Assembly: GCF_024648825.1 (NCBI RefSeq)
Contig: NZ_JANBBE010000001.1
Coordinates: 1,674,001-1,738,000 of the forward strand
Reading direction: 5' to 3'
Length of the DNA: 64,000 bases
Origin: Lentzea californiensis
GTDB taxonomy: Bacteria; Actinomycetota; Actinomycetes; Mycobacteriales; Pseudonocardiaceae
Below the pieces are notes generated by a model. That model had not been told where the DNA came from. It made no database searches and saw nothing but the letters and a program-made list of their open reading frames with translations. Each line of letters begins with the position of its first letter. Positions within the stretch are counted from its first letter, which is position 1. Made by a program: the position numbers and the translations under genes. This document shows, in pieces, positions 26,110 through 37,014 of the stretch.

Positions 26110-26946
26110 GTGAGCCTGCTGGGACCTGCCGAAGTCCGCCGTCTAGCCGCAGAGCTGGACATCCGCCCAACCAAGAAGCTGGGCCAGAACTTCGTGCACG
26201 ACCCGAACACCGTCCGCAAGATCGTCACCGCGGCCGGCCTGACGCCAGACGACGTCGTCCTGGAGGTAGGCCCGGGCCTGGGCTCCCTGACCCTTGCCCT
26301 GCTCCCCAGCGCCAGCCAGGTAGTCGCAGTCGAAATCGACCCGGCCCTGGCGAACCGCCTTCCGCGGACGGTCAGCGAGATGGACCCGGAGAACGCCGGC
26401 AAACTCCACGTCGTCCTCATGGACGCCATGAAAGTCACCCAAGAAGACCTGCCGGCGCAACCCACCGCGATCGTCGCGAACCTGCCGTACAACGTGGCGG
26501 TCCCGGTCGTGCTGCACCTCCTGGCCGAACTGCCCAGCCTGCAAAAGGGTCTGGTGATGGTGCAGGCGGAGGTGGCGGACCGCATGGCGGCCAAGCCCGG
26601 TAACAAGATCTACGGCGTGCCCAGTGTGAAGCTCGCCTGGTACGCCGAGGCGAAGAAGGCCGGGGCGGTCGGCAAGAACGTGTTCTGGCCTGCGCCCAAC
26701 GTCGACTCGGGGCTGGTTTCCTTCCAGCGTCACGAAAAGCCCTTGTCCACTGTGGATCGGAAGAAGCTCTTCCAGATCGTCGACGCCGCGTTCGCCCAGC
26801 GTCGGAAGACGCTGCGGGCGGCGCTCAGGGGCTGGGCCGGCGACCTGGGGGACATCGACGAACTGCTCGAGAAAGCGGGCGTTGATCCCCAGGTTCGGGG
26901 CGAGCAGTTGAGCGTGATCGACTTCATCCGGATTGCCGAGGTCTAG
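26110..26946 (+). CDS. rsmA: 16S rRNA (adenine1518/1519-N6) dimethyltransferase
   Basis: The 278-residue KsgA-type enzyme has [10 protein letters not shown] near the N terminus, the S-adenosylmethionine motif [29 protein letters not shown] (the NLPY catalytic motif IV) and a C-terminal helical domain ending in [12 protein letters not shown]. It dimethylates two adenines in helix 45 during 30S maturation. The GTG start has no clear ribosome site. It is normally co-located with rpfB and ispE; here metNIQ is inserted before ispE. Confidence 0.95.
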   Translation: MSLLGPAEVRRLAAELDIRPTKKLGQNFVHDPNTVRKIVTAAGLTPDDVVLEVGPGLGSLTLALLPSASQVVAVEIDPALANRLPRTVSEMDPENAGKLHVVLMDAMKVTQEDLPAQPTAIVANLPYNVAVPVVLHLLAELPSLQKGLVMVQAEVADRMAAKPGNKIYGVPSVKLAWYAEAKKAGAVGKNVFWPAPNVDSGLVSFQRHEKPLSTVDRKKLFQIVDAAFAQRRKTLRAALRGWAGDLGDIDELLEKAGVDPQVRGEQLSVIDFIRIAEV

Positions 26947-27037
26947 GCCGGGGATCCATCGGCCAACAGTGTGATCTGTCGAACGAATCCGGTTTTGGCT
27001 TGCGCAACCGAACGTCCGTCCGGTTGACTGCTACTTG

Positions 27038-27125
27038 CCATCCGGAGCGACTGAGAGACCTGGCTCTACGACGTCGCAGCAACCACCCGCTGGATGCGGG
27101 CAGGTGCTAACGCCAGGACCGATGG
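27038..27125 (+). ncRNA. SAM (S-box type) riboswitch before metNIQ
   Basis: The sequence has the S-box core: a closing stem CCATCCGG/CCGATGG (27038-27045 with 27119-27125), GAGAGACCTGGC, the conserved GCAGCAACC and, after a GCCCGC/GCGGGC-type hairpin (CCCGC TGGAT GCGGG), the GGTGCTAACGCCAGG return strand. S-adenosylmethionine binding normally turns off methionine uptake and synthesis genes. The 3' strand of the closing stem adjoins GGAGGAG (27124-27130), the ribosome site of the leader peptide, so ligand binding could block its translation. Whether it is SAM-I or SAM-IV needs a covariance-model search. Confidence 0.82.
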
Positions 27126-27134
27126 AGGAGCACC

Positions 27135-27221
27135 ATGGGTACCGTGCGAATGCTGACGCGCCGTCGAGTCATCGACCAGTGCCGTCGCTCGTCTTCTGCA
27201 TGTCGTCGCCACCTCGTCTAG
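27135..27221 (+). CDS. Leader peptide between the SAM riboswitch and metN
   Basis: A 28-codon frame starts at ATG 27135, 4 nt after a strong GGAGGAG, and ends at TAG. The Arg-rich product contains RRRVIDQCRR and SSSACRR, the pattern MLT-x-RR-x-ID-x-x-R-x-SSA-x-CR of short actinobacterial peptides annotated as putative leader peptides before sulfur-metabolism and metNIQ genes. Two Cys codons near its middle and end could make it sense cysteine through ribosome stalling. It is in frame with metN but separated by its stop and 129 nt. The function is inferred. Confidence 0.65.
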   Translation: MGTVRMLTRRRVIDQCRRSSSACRRHLV

Positions 27222-27350
27222 GGCGCCTTCTAAAAGTCCTCCTGACGCGCACTCAGTCAACGAGTGGCGCACACACCTGAGCAGAACTCTCGACCGCGCA
27301 CGTCCGTCCACAACGGACTGTGTGCCGTCGCGCGCAGCCGTGGAGCAGAC

Positions 27351-28349
27351 GTGATCACTGTCGAAAACCTCACCAAGTCCTTCCAGGGCGTCAGTGCCCT
27401 CAACGGCGTGACCCTCGACGTCGAGGCCGGAACCGTGCTCGGCGTGGTCGGCCCGAGTGGCGCCGGCAAGTCGACGCTGGCCCGTTGCGTCGCGCTGCTG
27501 GAGCGTCCCGACTCGGGTGCGATCCGCGTCGACGGCACCGACATCACCAGCCTCGACGGGTCGGCCCTCAGGGCTGCTCGCCGCCAGATCGGCGTTGTGC
27601 CGCAAGGGGATTCGCTTCTCCGTCAGCGCACGGCGGCCGGCAACATCGCACTGCCGCTGGAGTCCGCGGGCATCCCCGGGCCGCAGCGCCGGACGAGGGT
27701 CGGCGAGCTGCTGGACCTCGTCGGGCTCACCGACAAGGCCGCCTCGTACCCCGACCAGCTCTCCGGCGGGCAGCGTCAGCGCATCGCCGTGGCGCGCGCC
27801 CTCGCCGCCAACCCCAGCGTTCTCCTCGCCGACGAGCCCACGTCCGCCCTGGACCCGGAGACCACCGGTTCCGTGCTGACCGTGCTCGACCGTGCGCGCG
27901 CTGAGCTGGGTGTGACCGTGCTCATCGTTACGCACGACATGGGCGTGGTCCGGAAGATCTGCGACGACGTCGCCGTGCTGGAGCAGGGCCGCGTCGTCGA
28001 GCACGGCAAGGTGCTCGACCTGGTCAACGACGTCGCGAGCCGCACGAGCAGTGCGCTGCTGCCCGCCGTCGACCTCAACCCCATCAACGAGAGCAGCTAC
28101 GACCGCGTCGCGGACGTCGTGCTCGTCGGGTTCGCCGCGGTCGGGGCGTTGCTGCCCGAGGCCGCGCACCGGTTCGGCGTCGAGCTGAACATCGTCGGTG
28201 GCGGCCTGACGCGGCTGGGCGAGACCCCGGTCGCACGGTTCCGGCTCGGCCTGAACGGCGAGCGCTCGGACTCCGCCCTGGAGTGGATCGGCGAGGCCGG
28301 CGGCTCGGTGCAGAGGTCCCTGAAGGGCCCCCAGGGAGTAGCTGCGTGA
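27351..28349 (+). CDS. metN: Methionine ABC importer ATPase MetN
   Basis: The 332-residue ATPase has Walker A (GPSGAGKSTL), signature LSGGQRQRIAVARALA, Walker B VLLADEPTSALDPET and H-loop VTHDMGVV, followed by a C-terminal NIL (C2) domain (about 255-325, VLVGFAAVGALLPEAAHRFGVELNIVGGG) that binds methionine and inhibits transport. GTG 27351 follows TGGAG with a 5-nt spacer; a longer frame to 27264 has no ribosome site and no homology. The stop overlaps metI as GTGA. Confidence 0.95.
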   Translation: MITVENLTKSFQGVSALNGVTLDVEAGTVLGVVGPSGAGKSTLARCVALLERPDSGAIRVDGTDITSLDGSALRAARRQIGVVPQGDSLLRQRTAAGNIALPLESAGIPGPQRRTRVGELLDLVGLTDKAASYPDQLSGGQRQRIAVARALAANPSVLLADEPTSALDPETTGSVLTVLDRARAELGVTVLIVTHDMGVVRKICDDVAVLEQGRVVEHGKVLDLVNDVASRTSSALLPAVDLNPINESSYDRVADVVLVGFAAVGALLPEAAHRFGVELNIVGGGLTRLGETPVARFRLGLNGERSDSALEWIGEAGGSVQRSLKGPQGVAA

Positions 28350-29029
28350 GGTCTGCAACACCCTGGTCCGACGTCGTCCGCTTCCTCGTCGAGGCCACCG
28401 GCGAGACGCTGTACATGGTCGGCGTCTCGACCGTCATCGCCACTGTTCTCGGAGTTCCCGTAGGTGTCTGGCTGCAGCTCACCGCCAAGGGTGGGTTGCG
28501 GCCGAACGCCGCGGTGCACAGGATCCTCAGCTTCGTCACCGACCTGGGCCGCTCGATGCCGTTCATCGTGCTGCTCGTCGCGCTCACGTCGGTCACCCGC
28601 CTGCTCGTCGGCGGCTCCATCGGCAGCACGGCGGTCATCGTGCCGCTGGCCGTGGGAGCGATCCCCTTCGTCGGGCGGCTCGTGCAGAACATCCTGTCCG
28701 AGGTGCACGTGACCGTGGTCGAGGCCGCGATCACGACCGGTGCCTCGACGCTGAGGATCGTGCGCAGCGTGCTGATCCGCGAGTCGTTGCCCGCACTGAT
28801 CAACGCCATCGGTGTCACCGTGATCGCCCTGATCGGGTACTCGGCGATGGCCGGCGTGATCGGCGGCGGCGGTCTCGGCGACCTGGCCATCCGCGAGGGC
28901 TACCAGCGCTTCAACGACCGGATCCTGTGGAGCACCGTGGCGTGGCTCGCCGTGCTCACCACCGTGATCCAGTTCGGTTTCACCCGTGTCGCCGCTGCCG
29001 CCGACCGGCGCCGGCACGCCTCCGTCTGA
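28346..29029 (+). CDS. metI: Methionine ABC importer permease MetI
   Basis: The 227-residue protein has five hydrophobic segments and the MetI/BPD coupling motif EAAITTGASTLRIVRSVLIRESLPALI (EAA loop) that docks on MetN, with SAMAGVIGGGGLGDLAI in the last part. It forms the channel of the methionine importer. GTG 28346 overlaps the metN stop and follows GGGAGTA. It is followed after 28 nt by metQ. Confidence 0.95.
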   Translation: MRSATPWSDVVRFLVEATGETLYMVGVSTVIATVLGVPVGVWLQLTAKGGLRPNAAVHRILSFVTDLGRSMPFIVLLVALTSVTRLLVGGSIGSTAVIVPLAVGAIPFVGRLVQNILSEVHVTVVEAAITTGASTLRIVRSVLIRESLPALINAIGVTVIALIGYSAMAGVIGGGGLGDLAIREGYQRFNDRILWSTVAWLAVLTTVIQFGFTRVAAAADRRRHASV

Positions 29030-29057
29030 CCCGTAGCAATTTCTCAAAAGGAACGTC

Positions 29058-29858
29058 ATGCGTATTCGTGCTGCCCTGATCGCAGTAGCTTTGACCGGTT
29101 TGACTGCTCTGTCCGCTTGCTCGTCAGGTGGTTCCAGCGCGTCCGACACGCTGAAGGTCGGCGTCTCGCCGGTCCCGCACGCCCAGATCCTCAAGTACGT
29201 GGCCGACAACCTCGCCGCGTCGAAGGGTCTGAAGATCGAGGTCGTCGAGTTCACCGACTACGTGCAGCCGAACACGGCGCTGGTCGACGGGTCGCTCGAC
29301 GCCAACTACTTCCAGACCGTCCCGTACCTGAAGACGTTCACCTCGGAGAGCGGCGCGAAGGTCGAGTGGGTGCAGCCCGTCCACGTCGAGCCGCTCGGCC
29401 TGTACTCGAAGAAGGTCAAGAAGCTCGACGAACTGCCGAGCGGGGCGAAGATCGCGGTGGCCAACGACGCCACCAACGAGGCCCGCGGCCTGAAGCTGCT
29501 GGAGGCCAACGGCCTGATCAAGCTCAAGGCCGTGGACCAGCCGACCGTGCGCGACCTGGCGGAGAACCCCAAGAACCTGCAGTTCGTGCCCCTGGAGGCC
29601 GCTCAGCTGCCCAGGTCGCTGGAGGACACCGACGCGTCCGTGATCAACGGCAACTACGCCATCGACGCGGGCCTCAAGCCTGCCACCGACTCGCTCGCGC
29701 TGGAGAAGGCCGAGGGCAACCCGAACGCGAACGGCCTGGTCACCCGCACCGAGCTCAAGGACGACAAGCGCGTGAAGGACCTGGCGGAGCTGCTCGGATC
29801 ACAGCAGGTCAAGGACTACATCAAGCAGACGTTCAGCGGTTCGGTCATCCCGGTCTGA
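29058..29858 (+). CDS. metQ: Methionine-binding lipoprotein MetQ
   Basis: The 266-residue protein has a lipoprotein signal with lipobox LSAC (Cys21), then VGVSPVPHAQILKYV, the NLPA family start, and PNTALVDGSLDANYFQTVPYL, which shapes the methionine pocket. It delivers L- or D-methionine to MetI-MetN at the outer face of the membrane. AAAAGGAACGTC upstream includes an AGGA ribosome site. It is the last gene of the SAM-riboswitch operon. Confidence 0.95.
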   Translation: MRIRAALIAVALTGLTALSACSSGGSSASDTLKVGVSPVPHAQILKYVADNLAASKGLKIEVVEFTDYVQPNTALVDGSLDANYFQTVPYLKTFTSESGAKVEWVQPVHVEPLGLYSKKVKKLDELPSGAKIAVANDATNEARGLKLLEANGLIKLKAVDQPTVRDLAENPKNLQFVPLEAAQLPRSLEDTDASVINGNYAIDAGLKPATDSLALEKAEGNPNANGLVTRTELKDDKRVKDLAELLGSQQVKDYIKQTFSGSVIPV

Positions 29859-29903
29859 CCGTGACAGTGGCCAGGGGAGGAGTCCGGGACCCCAGAACGC
29901 CCG

Positions 29904-29909
29904 TACCCT
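29904..29909 (+). promoter_or_regulatory. -10 box for leaderless ispE mRNA
   Basis: TACCCT lies 6 nt before GTG 29916 but only 3 nt before ATG 29913, which favours the GTG as start. Confidence 0.4.
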
Positions 29910-29915
29910 GACATG

Positions 29916-30878
29916 GTGCTCGCAGTCGTTCCTCCCCCGGTCACAGTTCGCGTCCCGGCCAAGGTCAACCTGCACCTGGCGGTAGGTGACGTGCGCCCGG
30001 ACGGTTACCACGACCTGGTGACGATCTTCCAGGCGCTGTCGCTGGTCGACGAGGTCACGGTCGCGGTCGCCGACGAGCCAGGCGTCGAGGTGTACGGCGA
30101 GGGTGCCGACCAGGTGCCCACCGGGGCCTCGAACCTCGCCTGGCGTGCGGTGCAGCTGCTCGCCACGCACGTCGGCAAGGACGCGGACGACCCCAAGGTC
30201 CGCGTCGTCATCCGCAAGGCCATCCCCGTCGCGGGCGGCATGGCGGGCGGCAGCGCGGACGCGGCGGCGGCGCTGGTCGGCCTGTCGTCGTTGTGGCGCC
30301 TGGACATCAGCCGCGACGAACTGGCCGGACTGGCCGGCAAGCTCGGCGCGGACGTCCCCTTCGCCCTCTACGGCGGCACCGCCCTGGGCACCGGCCGCGG
30401 TGAGCGGATCGTGCCCGTGCTGGGCCGCCACCAGTTCCACTGGGTGCTGGCGTTCGACCGCCGCGGACTGTCCACTCCGGACGTCTTCGACGAGCTGGAC
30501 CGCCTGCGCGCGGACGGGGACCCGCCGCGCGTCGGCGAGGTCGAGGCCGTGCTGGAGGGCCTGTCCTCTGGTGACCCGAGGCAGCTCGCCCTGCTGCTGG
30601 GCAACGACCTGCAGGCCGCCGCGGTGTCGCTGCGCCCGAACCTGCGCCGGACGCTCCGCGCGGGTGTCGACGCGGGTGCCTTGGCCGGCATCGTGTCCGG
30701 TTCCGGCCCCACGACGGCGTTCCTGTGCGAAGACGGCGACACGGCCGTGCGCGTGGCCGCCGAACTCGCTGGTGCCGGTGTGTGCCGGACGGTGCGCGTG
30801 GCGCACGGGCCGGTGCCCGGAGCGCGTGTGATCGCGACTGAGGAGCCCAAGCCCACGCCGCCCGAAGTGCACGCCTGA
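29916..30878 (+). CDS. ispE: 4-diphosphocytidyl-2-C-methyl-D-erythritol kinase
   Basis: The 320-residue GHMP kinase has [22 protein letters not shown] at the N terminus (Lys and Asp of the active site), the ATP loop [33 protein letters not shown] and the C-terminal GSGPTTAF. It phosphorylates CDP-methylerythritol in the non-mevalonate isoprenoid pathway, which feeds bactoprenol and menaquinone. Start is GTG 29916 or ATG 29913. The stop codon lies inside a perfect 31-bp palindrome. Confidence 0.95.
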   Translation: MLAVVPPPVTVRVPAKVNLHLAVGDVRPDGYHDLVTIFQALSLVDEVTVAVADEPGVEVYGEGADQVPTGASNLAWRAVQLLATHVGKDADDPKVRVVIRKAIPVAGGMAGGSADAAAALVGLSSLWRLDISRDELAGLAGKLGADVPFALYGGTALGTGRGERIVPVLGRHQFHWVLAFDRRGLSTPDVFDELDRLRADGDPPRVGEVEAVLEGLSSGDPRQLALLLGNDLQAAAVSLRPNLRRTLRAGVDAGALAGIVSGSGPTTAFLCEDGDTAVRVAAELAGAGVCRTVRVAHGPVPGARVIATEEPKPTPPEVHA

Positions 30879-30937
30879 CCGCACGCGGGGACCTTTCGTA
30901 CTGTCAGACAGTACGAAAGGTCCCCGCGTGCGGTCAG
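30875..30937. terminator. Perfect 31-bp palindromic terminator after ispE
   Basis: The arms 30875-30905 and 30907-30937 are exactly complementary with a single central base. The left arm includes the ispE stop codon. Nineteen bases of each arm (GCACGCGGGGACCTTTCGT) are identical to the rsmI terminator at 18.8 kb. Confidence 0.85.
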
Positions 30938-31003
30938 GGACAGGCGCCTTGGCGGGGCTGGGTAGCCTGCATCGGGCAGTTTCTTACTAGTCGTGAGGTT
31001 TTG

Positions 31004-32773
<1,770 letters not shown>

Positions 32774-32800
32774 GCCGTATCGGCCTGATCGCCGCCGGGG

Positions 32801-34147
32801 CTACTTGCCCTGGCGGCGCAGTTCGGTCGCGAGCAGGGGCAGCAGCTCGTCGATGAACGACGTGTCGTAGCCCTGGCCGGAGAGCAACGCGTAGCTGAAG
32901 CGCGCCTTCATGACCTCGTCCGAGCTCGCCCCGAGCATGCCGTCGAGCGCGACGCCGATCTCCTCCAGCATCCGGTCGACCTGCGCGGTGCGGTAACCGC
33001 GCTGCCCGGACGCCGCCTGCGGAATCCGCAGCTGGCGCAAGTCCTTCCACGACTTGACCGTCGGCATGCTGCTGCGCACCGGTCCGGAGAGCTGCTGCTC
33101 GATCTGGCCGAGGAACCCGTCCACCTCGGTCTCGTCGTAGCCGCGCCGGCCGATCAGCGGGCGCGAGAACCGGACGTCGCGGACGTCCTTCGAGGTCAGG
33201 TTGTCCTGGCCGAGCAGCGTCGCCTCGATGCGGTCGAGGAACGCGTCCACCTGGGACTCCTGGTAGCCGCGGCGGCCGCGGGGAGGGCGGTGGAACGCGA
33301 TGTTGCGGATGTCCGCCGCGGTGAGCTTCGGCGAGTCGATGGCCTTCTGCAGCGCGGGCTGCTGGGCGGGCTGCGCCGGGGCCGGCTGGGGGCGTCGAGG
33401 CTGCTGGGGACGCTGGTCCTGCTGCGGGCGGGGATCCGGTTGCGGACTGCGCTGCTGCGGCCGTTGCTGTTGCTGCGGCAGCGGCGGGAGCACCGTGGTC
33501 GGCGGGCCCGCGTCGCGCGGCGGCGGAGCGACCTCGAACATCAATACCACGAGGTCGAGGAACGTGTCGACGTCTTCCTCGTCGTAGCCGAACGTGCCGG
33601 GCGCGGTCTCGCCGAACACGGCGTCCTGCACCTGTTGCGCGGTCAGGTTGTCCCTGCCGCGCAGGGTCTGCTCGATGCGGTCGAGGAACGCGTCTATCTG
33701 GCCCTCGTGATAGCCGCGGGTCCCCGGTCTTGGCTTGTGGAAGCGCACGGCGGCAACGTCGTCAGGGGACAGTCGCACCGCGGGTCTCATCGCCTGCGAC
33801 GTGGCGTGGGCGCCCTTGGCCGGCGCGGAGGCCTGCGCGCGTTGCGGAGTGGACCTCAGCGTGTCCGCCACGAGTTCCATGAAGACGTTGACCTCGTTCA
33901 CGTCGTAGCCCGGGTCCCGGGTGGCGGTGCTGAACTTGACGTTGAGCACGTCTTCACGCGTGAGGATGTCCTTGCTCTTCATGGTGCCCTCGACCCGGTC
34001 GAGGAACGCGTCCACCTCAGCCGCGTCGTACCCGCGCTGACCTCGCGGAGGACGGTGGAACGCGACCAGGGCCACGTCCTGCGCGGAGAGCAGAGGTGCC
34101 GGATGCGCGGGTAGAGAATGCTGCGCTCCGGGGCCGCCCCGATCCAC
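32801..34147 (-). CDS. Protein of eight tandem DivIVA-like domains
   Basis: The 448-residue product contains eight copies of a 35-38-residue unit, pattern L-(T/S)-x-x-D-V-x-x-V-x-F-x(8)-G-Y-x-x-x-x-V-D-x-F-L-x-x-I-x-x-x-L, at about 19-55, 61-97, 125-162, 167-203, 274-311, 316-352, 367-401 and 408-442. A Pro/Gln-rich linker (204-273) splits them four and four. The unit is the N-terminal domain of DivIVA/Wag31, which binds curved membranes at poles and septa, but the coiled-coil body is absent. GTG 34147 has AGGAGGAGG 6 nt upstream; longer frames are rejected. It probably decorates poles or septa; the partners are unknown. Confidence 0.85.
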   Translation of the reverse strand: MDRGGPGAQHSLPAHPAPLLSAQDVALVAFHRPPRGQRGYDAAEVDAFLDRVEGTMKSKDILTREDVLNVKFSTATRDPGYDVNEVNVFMELVADTLRSTPQRAQASAPAKGAHATSQAMRPAVRLSPDDVAAVRFHKPRPGTRGYHEGQIDAFLDRIEQTLRGRDNLTAQQVQDAVFGETAPGTFGYDEEDVDTFLDLVVLMFEVAPPPRDAGPPTTVLPPLPQQQQRPQQRSPQPDPRPQQDQRPQQPRRPQPAPAQPAQQPALQKAIDSPKLTAADIRNIAFHRPPRGRRGYQESQVDAFLDRIEATLLGQDNLTSKDVRDVRFSRPLIGRRGYDETEVDGFLGQIEQQLSGPVRSSMPTVKSWKDLRQLRIPQAASGQRGYRTAQVDRMLEEIGVALDGMLGASSDEVMKARFSYALLSGQGYDTSFIDELLPLLATELRRQGK

Positions 34148-34234
34148 CAATGACCTCCTCCTGCGTACCTGTACTGGGGAGTATCGCGTTTCGTGTGGCA
34201 TAACGTTTCGCCCTGATGGACCAAACGGCGCCAC

Positions 34235-34240
34235 TACGAT
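34235..34240 (+). promoter_or_regulatory. -10 box for leaderless acyl-AMP ligase mRNA
   Basis: TACGAT lies 7 nt before ATG 34248 with no ribosome-binding site. Confidence 0.5.
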
Positions 34241-34247
34241 CGCGAAC

Positions 34248-35861
34248 ATGAGTCAGTTCGTGGATGTGATGCTGGCGACGGCCTCCAGCGGCGGGGACAG
34301 GGGCATGACGACGGGCGAACCCGCCTCGCCAGTCCGCCGGACCTGGGCCGAGGTGCACGAACGCGCCCGGCGGATGGCCGGTGCGCTCGACGTGGCGCCG
34401 GGCACCGCGATCGCCGTGCTCGCCGCCGAACCAGCCGTGATCGCCCCAGCCGTGCAAGCCGCATGGCTGTGTGGTGGCAGCGTCACGATGTTGCATCAAC
34501 CCACACCACGCACCGACCTGGCCGAGTGGGCCGAGGACACGCTGCGGGTGCTCGCCATGATCGATTCGCACCTGGTCCTGCTAGGCAGCCCTTTTGACGC
34601 TCTGGCTGCCGTGCTCGACCAGCACGGAGTGCCTTACAAACTGCTCTCCGAACTCGATGCGGAACCGATCTCTGCTCCTGTTCCCACCCCCGAGGATGCC
34701 ACGGCACTGCTGCAGTTGACGAGTGGATCGACCGCCGATCCGAAGGCGGTGCGCATCACGCACCGCAATCTTATGGCGAACGCCGAGGGCATGCGCGTCG
34801 CGGCGGCCCTGGATCCTGCCTCTGACGTCATGGTTTCGTGGCTGCCGCTGTTCCACGACATGGGCATGGTCGGGTTCCTGACCGTCCCCATGCTGTTCGG
34901 TCTGGAATTGGTGAAGGTCACACCCGTCGACTTCCTGTCGCGCCCGACGTTGTGGGCCGACCTGATCACCCGGCACCGCGGCACGATCACCGCCGCGCCG
35001 AACTTCGCCTACGCGATCGTGGCGCGCCGGCTCGCTTCCTCGTCCGATTCCTTCGACCTGTCCTCGCTGAGGCTCGCGCTGAACGGCGCCGAGCCGATCG
35101 ACCCGGCGGCCGTGCGGTCGTTCGTGGACGCCGGGGCGCGGTTCGGGCTGCGGCCGGAGTCGATCCTCGCCGCCTACGGCATGGCGGAGACCACTCTGGG
35201 TGTGGCTTTCGCGCCTCTGTTCACCGGACTGTCGGTGGACGTGGTGGACGCGGACGCGGTGGAGGCGGACAAGAAGGCCGTGCCCGCTGCCGACGGGCGC
35301 GCGTTCCCGTTGCTGGGGCCGCCGTTGCCGGGGCTGGAACTGCGGGTGGTGTCGGACTCCGGTGAGGTGCTGGGCGTCCGCGACGTCGGTGAGCTCCAGG
35401 TCCGCGGTGAGGCCGTCACACCCGGCTACCTCACGGTGAACGGTCCACTGGCGACACAGGACGCCGAGGGGTGGCTGTCCACCGGCGACGTCGGGTACGT
35501 GGTGGAGGACGGCCAGGTGGTCGTCTGCGGGCGCCGCAAGGACGTCATCATCATGGGCGGCCGGAACATCTACCCGACCGATGTGGAGCGTGCCGCCTGC
35601 TCGGTGGACGGGGTGCGGCCCGGCAACGCCGTCGCCGTGCGACTGGACGCCGGGACGCAGCGCGAACGGTTCGCCGTCGTGGTGGAGTCGAAGCTGGCCG
35701 GGGACGCCGAGGCCGAGAGGGCTCTGGTCAAGCAGGTCACGGCTCGGGTTGTGGACGCCGTGGGGCTGCGGCCGTTCGCGGTGGTGGTGCAGCCACCCGG
35801 GACGCTGCCCAAGACGCCCTCCGGCAAGCTGAGGCGGTCTGCCGCGGCTGCTCTGGTCTAG
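34248..35861 (+). CDS. Fatty acyl-AMP ligase / acyl-CoA synthetase (Pks16-like)
   Basis: The 537-residue ANL-family enzyme has the P-loop LQLTSGSTADPKAVRITHRN, WLPLFHDMGMVGFL, AYGMAETTLGVAFAP, STGDVGYV and the hinge Lys/Asp region GRRKDVIIMGGRNIYPTDVE, ending with catalytic Lys in LPKTPSGKLRR. The FHDMGM motif is typical of fatty acyl-AMP ligases that load lipid-forming polyketide synthases. Its position matches Rv1013 (pks16), next to pth-rplY. No polyketide synthase is in the window. It is divergent from the eight-domain DivIVA-like gene, 100 bp between starts. Confidence 0.9.
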   Translation: MSQFVDVMLATASSGGDRGMTTGEPASPVRRTWAEVHERARRMAGALDVAPGTAIAVLAAEPAVIAPAVQAAWLCGGSVTMLHQPTPRTDLAEWAEDTLRVLAMIDSHLVLLGSPFDALAAVLDQHGVPYKLLSELDAEPISAPVPTPEDATALLQLTSGSTADPKAVRITHRNLMANAEGMRVAAALDPASDVMVSWLPLFHDMGMVGFLTVPMLFGLELVKVTPVDFLSRPTLWADLITRHRGTITAAPNFAYAIVARRLASSSDSFDLSSLRLALNGAEPIDPAAVRSFVDAGARFGLRPESILAAYGMAETTLGVAFAPLFTGLSVDVVDADAVEADKKAVPAADGRAFPLLGPPLPGLELRVVSDSGEVLGVRDVGELQVRGEAVTPGYLTVNGPLATQDAEGWLSTGDVGYVVEDGQVVVCGRRKDVIIMGGRNIYPTDVERAACSVDGVRPGNAVAVRLDAGTQRERFAVVVESKLAGDAEAERALVKQVTARVVDAVGLRPFAVVVQPPGTLPKTPSGKLRRSAAAALV

Positions 35862-35892
35862 CGGCCCGGAACGTCGCCGGGCCACCAGTGGC

Positions 35893-36456
35893 TCAGTGGA
35901 AGGTGTTCTGCGCGGCTTCGAGGCCCTTGGTCACGAGGGCCTCGGCCGCGTCCGCCGCCCGGTCGATCTCCAGGGCGAGCTGCTTGCGCTCGACGGTCGA
36001 GAAGTCCTTCAGGACGTAGTCGGCCGGGTCCTGGCGGCCGGACGGGCGGTCCACGCCGAAGCGGAGGCGGTGGTAGTCCTTGGTGCCCAGGGACTTCGTG
36101 ATGGAGCGGAGTCCGTTGTGGCCGTTGTCGCCGCCGCCGAGCTTCATGCGCAGCACGGCGAACGGGAGGTCCAGCTCGTCGTGGACCACGACGATGGTGG
36201 TGGGCTTGAAGAACTTCACGGCGCTCGCGACGGGGCCGCCGGAGAGGTTCATGAAGCTGCGCGGCTTGGCGAGCACGACCCGGTGGCCGCTCAGCCTGCC
36301 CTCGACGATCTCGGCGCCCGACTTGTGGGCCTTGAACTTGCCGCCGACGCGGGCGGCCAGTTCGTCGAGGACCAGGAAACCGATGTTGTGGCGGTTGCCC
36401 TCGTACTTGGGGCCTGGGTTGCCCAGCCCGACGATGAGGGCGAGGTCAGCGTCCAC
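35893..36456 (-). CDS. pth: Peptidyl-tRNA hydrolase
   Basis: The 187-residue enzyme has [21 protein letters not shown] (catalytic His20 region), [23 protein letters not shown] and [12 protein letters not shown]. It recycles peptidyl-tRNA that drops off ribosomes. The GTG start overlaps the end of the four-domain DivIVA-like gene by 11 nt. It forms the end of the rplY-DivIVA4-pth transcript and converges on the acyl-AMP ligase gene. Confidence 0.95.
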   Translation of the reverse strand: MDADLALIVGLGNPGPKYEGNRHNIGFLVLDELAARVGGKFKAHKSGAEIVEGRLSGHRVVLAKPRSFMNLSGGPVASAVKFFKPTTIVVVHDELDLPFAVLRMKLGGGDNGHNGLRSITKSLGTKDYHRLRFGVDRPSGRQDPADYVLKDFSTVERKQLALEIDRAADAAEALVTKGLEAAQNTFH

Positions 36457-36952
36457 GGAACCGCAACTCCTGCTCGAGATCGTCCAGCAACGTGTCCACG
36501 GCCTGCACCTGGTACCCCTTGCCCAGCAGGCCGGACGTGGTGCTGAACCGGGTGTTGCGGACCTCGGTGGAGGTCATGGCACCCCGGCCGTCCAGGTTGG
36601 CGGCGGCACGGATGACGAAGGCGTCGACTTCGGCGCGATCGTAACCGGTGCTGGACCTCGGGAGTTTGCGCGCGTACAGGTCCTCGCCGGAGCTCAGGCC
36701 CGTCGGCGGCACGATGCCGTTGCGGACCTGGAACTCCAGCAGGTGCAGGACACCGTCGACGCTGAGCGGGTCGTAGCCGTTCGGGACCGTGGCGAACCTG
36801 ACGGTGCGCACGTGGTCCGGGTCGAGGCGGAGACGACCGGCCAGGGCGTCGGCGATGATCTGCAGGAACTCGTTCACCTGGTCCGGGTCGTAACCCTGCC
36901 GCTTGCGGCGGAAGGTCTTCGACCGGACGTCTGCGGGCCGCAGGTACGGCAA
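36446..36952 (-). CDS. Protein of four tandem DivIVA-like domains
   Basis: The 168-residue product consists of four DivIVA N-terminal-like units at about 3-38, 43-76, 87-120 and 127-163, each with the paired G-Y (20-21, 59-60, 103-104, 146-147) followed by V-D/V-N and a hydrophobic helix. No coiled coil or membrane span is present. It sits between rplY and pth, overlapping pth by 11 nt, so it is translated with ribosome-maintenance genes. A TTG start (36952) with AAGGGGGG about 10 nt upstream is the only one that keeps the first unit. It is a smaller relative of the eight-unit protein 2.3 kb away. Confidence 0.82.
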   Translation of the reverse strand: MPYLRPADVRSKTFRRKRQGYDPDQVNEFLQIIADALAGRLRLDPDHVRTVRFATVPNGYDPLSVDGVLHLLEFQVRNGIVPPTGLSSGEDLYARKLPRSSTGYDRAEVDAFVIRAAANLDGRGAMTSTEVRNTRFSTTSGLLGKGYQVQAVDTLLDDLEQELRFRGR

Positions 36953-37014
36953 CGGCGCGCCGCCCCCCTTGTGAGGAGGTGACGCGCCGTCGTTTCGGCC
37001 CGACGTGATGGGGC

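Noticed and set aside
27264..27350. MetN start at 27264
   Set aside because: The added residues show no ABC similarity and no ribosome site precedes them; GTG 27351 has TGGAG and matches the usual MetN N terminus.
33290..34114. Plus-strand 274-codon frame opposite the eight-unit DivIVA-like gene
   Set aside because: Low-complexity Arg/Gly/Val sequence; the minus-strand frame has eight clean repeats and a strong ribosome site.
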